In this document: positions 7,232 through 12,217 of the stretch, piece by piece | Position numbering within the stretch: position 1 is the stretch's first letter | Layout: every line of letters begins with the position of its first letter | NCBI GenBank assembly: GCA_946886185.1 | Contig: CAMPIC010000034.1 | Location: 1 to 12,217 of the forward strand | DNA from: an uncultured bacterium | GTDB lineage: Bacteria; Eisenbacteria; RBG-16-71-46; CAIMUX01 | DNA length: 12,217 bases | Direction: 5' to 3' | Made by a program: the position numbers and the translations under genes | Notes under the pieces: generated by a model | Databases searched by the model: none | What the model saw: the letters and a program-made list of their open reading frames with translations, nothing else | What the model was told of the DNA's origin: nothing

Positions 7232-8647
7232 TTGCTCGTGGAGTTGAGCGCGGGAACGGTTCTCGCGGACGGCTGGGAGTTCTCCGGCGACGTCGGGGGA
7301 GAGATCGAGTCGATCGGCGAGTCGTTCGGCAGCTCCATTCTTTTCGACACTCCCTACGATCCGACCGTTCCTCCCGAAGAAGCGCTCGAAGCGATCCGCT
7401 TCCGCGATCAGAGCACGCGCGCGAATGCGCTCCTGCGCGGGCATCTCCTCTTCTCCGGACCCAACTATCTGAATCTGCATGGCGCCCTGCGCGCCGCACC
7501 CGCGCGCGCGCGGGGGGACGTGGAGCTGGAGACCGGCGTTCGGCGCAACGCCTTCGATGCCTGGGTCGGCGATCGGATCCATGCGCAGGGAGGCGCGGAC
7601 GATCCCGGCGGCGGCATCTTGAACGTCGCTCGCCTGGGCGCTCGCCTCAAGGCGCTCCCCGGACCGCTCTCGATGCGATTCGCATTCGATCACGAGTACT
7701 CGCGCGCCGGCGCTGATTCCCTGGCGCGCGTTTTCGTCTACCAGACCGTCCGTCCGCGCGCGGAGATCCGCCACGACCTCGGCTGGCGCGGCGATGTTTC
7801 GCTCGAAGGAGGAGTCACCGCAAAACGCGCCGATCGAGGAACCAGCTCCTACGACCGTCCGTGGCTGGAGCTCGGGTTCCGCTACGCCTTCCCGCGCGAT
7901 CGCACTCTCGACGTCGCGCTGCGCACAGAGACGCGACGCTACCTGGAAGCGGACTCGCTCCGTCCCACGCTCCACGAGGACGAGCTGCGCGCGCGGGGCA
8001 CGTTCCCGCTCTTCTCGGGGAGCAGGACCGAGTGGATCGTCGCGCTGCACGATCTGCAGTACGGGACGAGCTCGAGCGTATTCCGCGATCACGCGAGCGG
8101 GGAGATCGAAGGTCTGCTTTCCTTCGAGCTCGGCGCCGCAGAGCCGTCGCCGGCGCGCGATCCGCTGCTGGATGTCCCTTTGGAGAGCCTCGCCGACAGC
8201 CTGCTCCTGGAGCTCGCGCTCGATCCGACGGCCGACGAGCTCGACCTCGACGACTGGCTGCGCCCCAAGCTGCGGCTCGGATTCGGAGCGCGCGCGGAAG
8301 CGCTCCAGAACGAGCAATCGCGGCGGGGGGACTATGACGAGCTGGCGGCGGTCGCCACCTTCGCGCGCGACGCGATCTCCGGAGTGTGGTTCGACCTGCG
8401 CGCGGAAGCGGGCCGCCGCGATTACCGGGGGAGCGGGCCGCGGGGAGGCTTGATCTTCGAGGGGCTCGATCTGTCGCTCACCGGGACCGACTACCGCTTC
8501 ATCAGCGCGACCGCTCTCCTGGAAGTGCCGATTCCGTACTCGCTCCTGCTCTCCGGATTCGGTCAATTTGATCGCGAATGGCATGACGAGCGCGCCGACG
8601 ATTTCGAGCTTTGGCTCCTGACACTCTCCCTGACCCGAAAATTCTGA
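7232..8647 (+). CDS. Outer-membrane beta-barrel protein with non-standard or uncertain start
   Basis: About 470 residues show alternating hydrophobic/polar strands (for example FAFDHEYSRAG, PWLELGFRYAF and the final FELWLLTLSLTRKF). The protein ends in phenylalanine, the C-terminal signal read by the BAM machinery, so it is a predicted outer-membrane beta-barrel, perhaps a porin or an adapter of unknown substrate. A strongly acidic loop (DPTADELDLDDW) interrupts the strands. The listed start, TTG 7232, is only the first conventional codon and gives a poor signal peptide. The in-frame sequence upstream, ITTRGITFLLLVELSAGTVLA, looks like a proper signal peptide but has no ATG, GTG or TTG after the preceding TAG (7187-7189). 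An ATC start (7196, with GAGG 9 bases upstream, or 7205), readthrough of the TAG, or a base error would all explain this. The barrel call is firmer than the start. Confidence 0.7.
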   Translation: MLVELSAGTVLADGWEFSGDVGGEIESIGESFGSSILFDTPYDPTVPPEEALEAIRFRDQSTRANALLRGHLLFSGPNYLNLHGALRAAPARARGDVELETGVRRNAFDAWVGDRIHAQGGADDPGGGILNVARLGARLKALPGPLSMRFAFDHEYSRAGADSLARVFVYQTVRPRAEIRHDLGWRGDVSLEGGVTAKRADRGTSSYDRPWLELGFRYAFPRDRTLDVALRTETRRYLEADSLRPTLHEDELRARGTFPLFSGSRTEWIVALHDLQYGTSSSVFRDHASGEIEGLLSFELGAAEPSPARDPLLDVPLESLADSLLLELALDPTADELDLDDWLRPKLRLGFGARAEALQNEQSRRGDYDELAAVATFARDAISGVWFDLRAEAGRRDYRGSGPRGGLIFEGLDLSLTGTDYRFISATALLEVPIPYSLLLSGFGQFDREWHDERADDFELWLLTLSLTRKF

Positions 8648-8661
8648 AGAGACGCTCCGGG

Positions 8662-8689
8662 TTGCAACGCTCCGAGCGCGGCGTATAGT
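8662..8689 (+). promoter_or_regulatory. Candidate sigma-70-type promoter for the ybbR gene, with dyad in its spacer
   Basis: TTGCAA (8662-8667) and TATAGT (8684-8689) are spaced by 16 bases, matching 4 of 6 and 5 of 6 consensus positions. The spacer holds a dyad, CGCTC-C-GAGCG (8668-8678), a position where repressors or MerR-type regulators bind. Transcription would start about 10 bases before the ATG at 8706, leaving a very short leader that still contains GAGGA. Confidence 0.45.
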
Positions 8690-8705
8690 GCCTTCGAGGA
8701 CGCGT

Positions 8706-9644
8706 ATGCTCCACTCCCTTCATCACTTCTTCACGTACAACATCGGGATCAAGCTCGCCTCGCTGATCCTCGCGCTCTCCATCTATGCGCACGTGCTCTC
8801 CTCGGAAGATCGCGAAGGGGTGTTCCACATCCCGATCGAGGTGGTGGGTCTGCCCGACGGATTGACCTACGAAGGGGTCGTTCCGGAGAAGATCCCGGTC
8901 CGGATCCAGGCTCGCGGGACCGAGCTCTGGAAACTGCGAACCCAGTCGATCTTCGCGCAGATCGACCTGGGGGAGGCACGGCCCGGACTGCTCCAGCGGC
9001 CCGTCTCGACTCAGGACGTGGTCCTCCCTCCAGGGACCGACGCGCAAGTGGAGGCGATCATCACCCCGGTGATCCTCTCGCTGGAGGTGGAGACTCTCTC
9101 CACGCGCACCGTCCCGGTGGCGGTGCGGTTGACGGGAGCCCTCGATCCCGGGTGGACCGGGATGGGCAGGGCGGTCGTCCAGCCGGAGACGATCCGGGTG
9201 GAGGGTCCGGAAAGCCGGGTCGAAGCGCTCGACTCACTTCGTACCGAAGGAATTGCGTTGAATGGCCGATCTCATCCTTTGGAGACGCGGGCTCGGGTCA
9301 TCCCGCCCGAGGGCGTCTGGCTCAAGGTCGATTCGGTCACCGTCACGGTTCCGATCGAGAGGCTCGTCCAGCGCGCCGTAGGACCGGCGCGCGTGACGCT
9401 TCCTCCGGACGCGGCGCGGGGTTGGATCGCGGAGCCGGACAGCGTCTGGGTAATTCTGGAAGGGCCGGAATCGCTCATCGAACAGGCGTCGATCCGGGAT
9501 GTGACAGCGCGAGCGATCCCGCGAACCGGGATCGAGGAGGGCGGCTTCGCAGCGATCCAACCGACCGTGAGCGCGCGCCATCGTCGCCTGCGCGCGGTCG
9601 GCGCGGACCCGGACACCGTGCTCCTGGTCCGCAAGTCGCGCTGA
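8706..9644 (+). CDS. ybbR: YbbR-domain membrane protein (CdaR-like)
   Basis: The product is 312 residues. It has one N-terminal membrane helix (about 11-30, YNIGIKLASLILALSIYAHV), the hallmark start of YbbR proteins, then an extracytoplasmic part of tandem YbbR repeats at about 35-128, 132-217 and 222-310. Two copies of a GPES-x-[VI]-E element (168-173 and 253-259) mark equivalent turns of successive repeats. In Firmicutes, YbbR/CdaR regulates the diadenylate cyclase CdaA and is encoded beside it. No cyclase gene is visible here, so the role is open and may be a cell-envelope scaffold. ATG 8706 is preferred over GTG 8688 because GAGGA lies 5 bases upstream. The small cysteine-rich gene follows after 23 bases, suggesting one operon. 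Confidence 0.85.
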   Translation: MLHSLHHFFTYNIGIKLASLILALSIYAHVLSSEDREGVFHIPIEVVGLPDGLTYEGVVPEKIPVRIQARGTELWKLRTQSIFAQIDLGEARPGLLQRPVSTQDVVLPPGTDAQVEAIITPVILSLEVETLSTRTVPVAVRLTGALDPGWTGMGRAVVQPETIRVEGPESRVEALDSLRTEGIALNGRSHPLETRARVIPPEGVWLKVDSVTVTVPIERLVQRAVGPARVTLPPDAARGWIAEPDSVWVILEGPESLIEQASIRDVTARAIPRTGIEEGGFAAIQPTVSARHRRLRAVGADPDTVLLVRKSR

Positions 9645-9667
9645 GCGCGCCATGGAAAGGAGTCCCG

Positions 9668-9874
9668 ATGAGCGAGCAGTACGAGGAGCATCCGTACTGT
9701 CCCATATCCCGGCAGAAATGCCGGCAAGGCAAGGTGTACGCGAATCCGGAAGCGAATCTGGATCTCGTCTACTGCGCCTTCTGGCATCAGAAGGAGAATC
9801 GGTGCGTGTTTCGCATGGTCGAGTTCGACCTGTTCAACATCGCGCGCTGCCTGGACGAGGCTCGCGATCGGTAG
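9668..9874 (+). CDS. Small cysteine-rich protein, unknown function
   Basis: The product is 68 residues with five cysteines: Cys11 and Cys18 (PYCPISRQKC), Cys36 (VYCAFWH), Cys46 (NRCVFR) and Cys61, plus His8 and His40. Arrangements such as C-x6-C and C-x9-C suggest binding of zinc or an iron-sulfur cluster, although no named family was recognised. There is no signal peptide or membrane helix, so it is probably cytoplasmic. A strong AAAGGAG site lies 5 bases before the ATG. It follows the ybbR gene by 23 bases and is probably co-transcribed with it. It is too well formed (RBS, composition, position) to be chance, but its role cannot be inferred. Confidence 0.75.
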   Translation: MSEQYEEHPYCPISRQKCRQGKVYANPEANLDLVYCAFWHQKENRCVFRMVEFDLFNIARCLDEARDR

Positions 9875-9924
9875 AACTCCTTCTCGCGGAACTGGTTACT
9901 CGATCCGACCCCGACGATTTTATG

Positions 9925-9953
9925 TTGACAGGCCCCAAACCCGATGCTAGGTT
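9925..9953 (+). promoter_or_regulatory. Near-consensus extended -10 promoter for the HU-like gene
   Basis: A perfect -35 TTGACA (9925-9930) lies 17 bases before TAGGTT (9948-9953). A TG dinucleotide one base upstream of the -10 (TGC-TAGGTT) makes it an extended -10. Transcription would start near 9960, giving a leader of about 78 bases before the HU-like ATG. This is the best promoter match in the window and fits an abundant nucleoid protein. Confidence 0.7.
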
Positions 9954-9993
9954 TCCGCTGCTCTAAGTAACAGGGGCAGCAGTAGTTCCGTCC

Positions 9994-10025
9994 TGCCGGC
10001 GGTTCCGAGGCGGCGCTGGCCGGCA
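9994..10025 (+). promoter_or_regulatory. Leader hairpin abutting the HU-like ribosome binding site
   Basis: TGCCGGC (9994-10000) and GCCGGCA (10019-10025) form a perfect 7-bp GC-rich stem with an 18-base loop. The stem ends 2 bases before the GGAGG ribosome binding site (10028-10032), so folding could affect translation initiation. No T-run follows, so it is not an intrinsic terminator. Confidence 0.4.
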
Positions 10026-10037
10026 AGGGAGGGTTCG

Positions 10038-10319
10038 ATGACGAAGGCAGATCTGGTCGATGAAATCGCGCAGCGGACCGGTCTCACCAAGAAAGACGTT
10101 GCCGAAACCGTGGATGAGCTGCTCGATGGCGTTTGTCGCGCTCTGATTGCCGGCAAGCACATAGAGATTCGCGGATTCGGGACGTTCAAGGTGAAGGAGC
10201 GCAAGGCGCGCATGGCCCGCAATCCGCGCACCGGCGAGCAGGTTCCAGTTCCGCCGCGCCGCGTTCCGGTCTTCAAGGTGTCGAAGGAGCTGAAGGAGAA
10301 AGTCGCGATCACCGACTGA
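10038..10319 (+). CDS. hup: HU/IHF-family nucleoid DNA-binding protein
   Basis: The 93-residue protein matches the HU/IHF family along its full length, with the usual N-terminal helices (MTKADLVDEIAQRTGLTKKD) and the signature GFGTFKVKERKARMARNPRTG (46-66). That includes the RNP tip whose proline (Pro63) intercalates into DNA. It bends and compacts DNA as a dimer. The PVPPRRVPVFKVSKELKEKV tail is shared by HU and IHF chains, so which of the two it is stays open. GGAGG sits 5 bases upstream of the ATG. Its stop overlaps the rsmI start (TGATG), indicating coupled translation. Confidence 0.95.
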   Translation: MTKADLVDEIAQRTGLTKKDVAETVDELLDGVCRALIAGKHIEIRGFGTFKVKERKARMARNPRTGEQVPVPPRRVPVFKVSKELKEKVAITD

Positions 10320-11059
10320 TGGCGACCGGCACACTGTTCTTGGTTCCAACCCCGCTCGGAAACCTCGAAGACATCACTCTGCGGGCGATCCGAGTGCTTC
10401 GCGAAGCGGACTGGATCGCGGCGGAAGATACGCGACGTGCCCGTACCCTCCTGCAAAACTTCGACATCTCTCATCGGCCGATCTCGCATCACGCGCACAA
10501 CGAACACCGCGAGGTGCCCCGGCTCCTCGCGCGCCTGTCGAACGGCGAGTCCGGCGCGCTGATCACCGATGCCGGCATGCCCGGCATCTCCGACCCCGGC
10601 TACCTGCTCGCTCGCGAAGCGCGCAAGGCGGGCATTCGCGTCGAAGTGCTTCCCGGGCCGAGCGCCGTCATCACCGCCCTGATCGCCTCCGACTTCCCCC
10701 CGGAGCCGTTCCTGTTTCTCGGCTATTGTCCCAAGACGCAAGCAGGTCGACGCTCGTTCCTGGAGGAGGTAGCGCGCGAGCCCCGAACCGTGGTTTTCTT
10801 CGAAGTTCCACACCGGGTGCGCGCGCTGCTGGAGGCGGCCGTCCCCTTGCTGGGAGAACGCCCGATGGCGATCGCCCGTGAGCTCACCAAGATCCACGAG
10901 GAAGTCGTGCGCGGGAGCGCGGCGGAGCTGCTCGATCGATTCCCCGAGCCGGTCAGGGGAGAGATCGTGGTGGTGGTGGCTCCGCTCTCGAGACGGGAGC
11001 GCAAACGAGCCGGGAAAACGGACGCGCCGGAATCCGGGGAGCCGGAGAATCAGGATTAG
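10319..11059 (+). CDS. rsmI: 16S rRNA 2'-O-methyltransferase RsmI
   Basis: The 246-residue enzyme methylates the 2'-O of C1402 in 16S rRNA using S-adenosylmethionine. It has the tetrapyrrole-methylase-like fold. Diagnostic stretches are LFLVPTPLGNLEDITLRA (6-23), AAEDTRR (34-40), ITDAGMPGISDPG (82-94) and LPGPSAVITAL (111-121), all as in RsmI. Length is slightly short of the E. coli protein, and the acidic/basic C-terminal tail (about 224-246) is poorly conserved. The ATG overlaps the HU-like stop codon. No separate ribosome binding site is evident, consistent with translational coupling. Confidence 0.95.
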   Translation: MATGTLFLVPTPLGNLEDITLRAIRVLREADWIAAEDTRRARTLLQNFDISHRPISHHAHNEHREVPRLLARLSNGESGALITDAGMPGISDPGYLLAREARKAGIRVEVLPGPSAVITALIASDFPPEPFLFLGYCPKTQAGRRSFLEEVAREPRTVVFFEVPHRVRALLEAAVPLLGERPMAIARELTKIHEEVVRGSAAELLDRFPEPVRGEIVVVVAPLSRRERKRAGKTDAPESGEPENQD

Positions 11060-11686
11060 ATGAAGCAAGGCATCAAGCGTGCAGTCCGCGGCGCGGTCGA
11101 TCCTTTGGGCCGCGGGCTCGCGCGCATCGGACTGACCGCAAACGCAGTGACCGGACTCGGAGTGTTGTTCGCGGCGGTGGCCGCGTACGGCTTCGTGCGG
11201 GAAGACCGCGCGCTCGCCTTCGGCTTCCTGCTCGCGAGCGGGCTCTTCGATCTGCTCGACGGCGCGGTGGCGCGCGCGCGCGATCCGCACGGCACCCCTT
11301 TCGGCGCGGCGTTCGACTCCACGCTCGATCGCTATGGGGAAGGGTTGGTGCTGGGCGGGATCTTGATTGGCCTGGCTGACCGGGACGCCTCCGCATGGCT
11401 GCTCTGGGTGGCCCTGCTCGCGGGAGTCGGATCGTTCCTCGTTTCGTATGTCCGCGCGCGCTCCGAGGGTCTGGGGATCGCGTGCGAGGTGGGGCTGGCG
11501 GAGCGGCCGGAGCGTCTCCTTCTCCTTCTCTTGCTCGCCCTCCTGGGACGGCCCGCCGAGCCGTGGATCCTGGGATCGCTCGCTCTCCTCACCCACATCA
11601 CCTTCATGCAGCGTCTGCGCCACATCCACCGGGCGACGCGCGCTCTTCCGGTGGTCGAGAAGAAGAATCGTGAACAGGTCGGTTGA
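11060..11686 (+). CDS. CDP-alcohol phosphatidyltransferase family protein
   Basis: This is a 208-residue integral membrane enzyme that transfers a phosphatidyl group from a CDP-lipid to an alcohol. The family signature D-xx-DG-xx-AR-x9-G-xxx-D-xxx-D is complete: Asp64, Asp67, Gly68, Ala71, Arg72, Gly82, Asp86 and Asp90. Hydrophobic helices occur at about 27-45, 52-66, 95-107, 112-130, 152-163 and 168-182. The acceptor alcohol (glycerol phosphate, inositol phosphate or another) cannot be fixed from sequence; SYVRARSEGLG resembles PgsA- and PIP-synthase-type members. It starts immediately after the rsmI stop codon and overlaps tmk by 17 bases. The product is probably a step of phospholipid synthesis in the inner membrane. 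Confidence 0.9.
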   Translation: MKQGIKRAVRGAVDPLGRGLARIGLTANAVTGLGVLFAAVAAYGFVREDRALAFGFLLASGLFDLLDGAVARARDPHGTPFGAAFDSTLDRYGEGLVLGGILIGLADRDASAWLLWVALLAGVGSFLVSYVRARSEGLGIACEVGLAERPERLLLLLLLALLGRPAEPWILGSLALLTHITFMQRLRHIHRATRALPVVEKKNREQVG

Positions 11687-12217
11687 AGGGCTGTTCGTCT
11701 CCTTCGAAGGGATAGAGGGATCCGGCAAGTCGACCCAGGCCGCTCTGGCCGCGCGTTGGCTGGAACAGGCAGGCCGTCGCATCGTTCCCGTGCGCGAGCC
11801 GGGAGGCACTCCGTTCGGCGAGCGGATGCGCGAGCTCCTGTTGCGCAAGGGAGAGCCGATCGCACCCTGGGCGGAGCTCTGCGCCTACATGGCGGCGCGC
11901 GCCCAACTGGTGAGCGATGTGATCGCTCCCGCGCTCGCGAGCGGAGCCATCGTGATCGCGGATCGCTTCGGCGAAGCCTCGGTCGCGTATCAGGGCGGAG
12001 GGAGAGAGCTGGGGGCCGAGCGCGTCGGACTGCTCTATCGATGGGTGACCGGAGGGCTCGCTCCCGCTCGCGTCTACCTGCTCGATCTGCCTCCGGAGGT
12101 GGGACTGGCGCGCGCCGCGGCGCGCGGGCAAGGCAAGCTCGATCGCCTGGAATCGGAGCCGCTGTCCTTCCACGAGCGGGTGCGCGCATCGTACCTGCGG
12201 CAGTCCGAAGGGGAGCC
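11670..12217 (+). CDS. tmk: Thymidylate kinase, 3' end beyond window
   Basis: The 182 visible residues belong to dTMP kinase, which converts dTMP to dTDP. Walker A is GIEGSGKS (14-21), followed by the PVREPGGTPFGE region. The DR(F/Y) motif and thymidine-binding segment are DRFGEASVAYQGGGRELG, and the LID-type LDRLESEPLSFHERVRASYL matches bacterial TMKs. The start is GTG 11670, inside the end of the previous gene by 17 bases, with purine-rich GAGAAGAAG just upstream. No upstream ATG is available in this frame with a comparable context. The gene is intact up to the window edge. Confidence 0.92.
   Translation, partial: MNRSVEGLFVSFEGIEGSGKSTQAALAARWLEQAGRRIVPVREPGGTPFGERMRELLLRKGEPIAPWAELCAYMAARAQLVSDVIAPALASGAIVIADRFGEASVAYQGGGRELGAERVGLLYRWVTGGLAPARVYLLDLPPEVGLARAAARGQGKLDRLESEPLSFHERVRASYLRQSEGE

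Noticed and set aside
5810..8584. 924-codon minus-strand frame across the regulator end, helical protein and barrel genes
   Set aside because: It is arginine- and glutamate-rich, has no recognisable motif, crosses three well-supported + genes and is a codon-bias shadow.
9947..11848. 633-codon minus-strand frame opposite HU, rsmI, the lipid enzyme and tmk
   Set aside because: All four + genes show conserved family motifs; the antisense product is unstructured, low complexity and basic/polar.

Overview
The window is a GC-rich, densely coded bacterial segment. One gene encodes an outer-membrane beta-barrel ending in an aromatic residue, and another a signal-peptide-bearing periplasmic-type protein, so the host is a diderm (Gram-negative-type) bacterium. 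The style (high GC, long spurious antisense frames, NtrC-type regulation, and the mix of genes) would fit a poorly studied diderm lineage such as Eisenbacteria or another FCB-like group. That placement is inference only. No mobile element, CRISPR array, tRNA or rRNA was seen, and no stretch over 300 bases lacks a gene.

Layout, left to right. (1) 103-735: a helical TPR-like protein on the + strand, possibly the 3' part of a longer or frameshifted gene. (2) 775-3021, minus strand: a large secreted or membrane-anchored alkaline-phosphatase-superfamily hydrolase with an unusual pair of internal membrane segments, convergent with gene 1 and divergent from the next gene. (3) 3111-5994: a two-component system made of a membrane sensor histidine kinase and a full NtrC-type sigma-54 response regulator (receiver, AAA+, Fis-type HTH). 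(4) 6031-6135: three imperfect tandem repeats of 32-37 bp, each built on a GTTCG(G)AAC dyad, between the regulator and a two-gene envelope module. That module is an exported, helix-rich protein (6134-7189) followed in the same frame by an outer-membrane beta-barrel protein (about 7196/7232-8647) with no ordinary start codon. (5) 8706-9874: a YbbR-domain membrane protein and a small cysteine-rich protein, behind a plausible sigma-70-type promoter. (6) 10038-12217: a tightly packed housekeeping run of an HU/IHF-family protein, rsmI, a CDP-alcohol phosphatidyltransferase and tmk (cut by the window end), with overlapping or abutting start and stop codons, behind a near-consensus extended -10 promoter.

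How the genes may work together. The kinase and regulator form a phosphorelay pair. The dyad repeats just after the regulator gene look like tandem operator or enhancer sites and could link the two-component system to the helical-protein/beta-barrel pair, giving an uncharacterised envelope-response module (inference). No convincing sigma-54 promoter was found by eye, so this link is unproven. The HU-rsmI-CDP-AP-tmk run reads as ordinary translation-coupled housekeeping genes.
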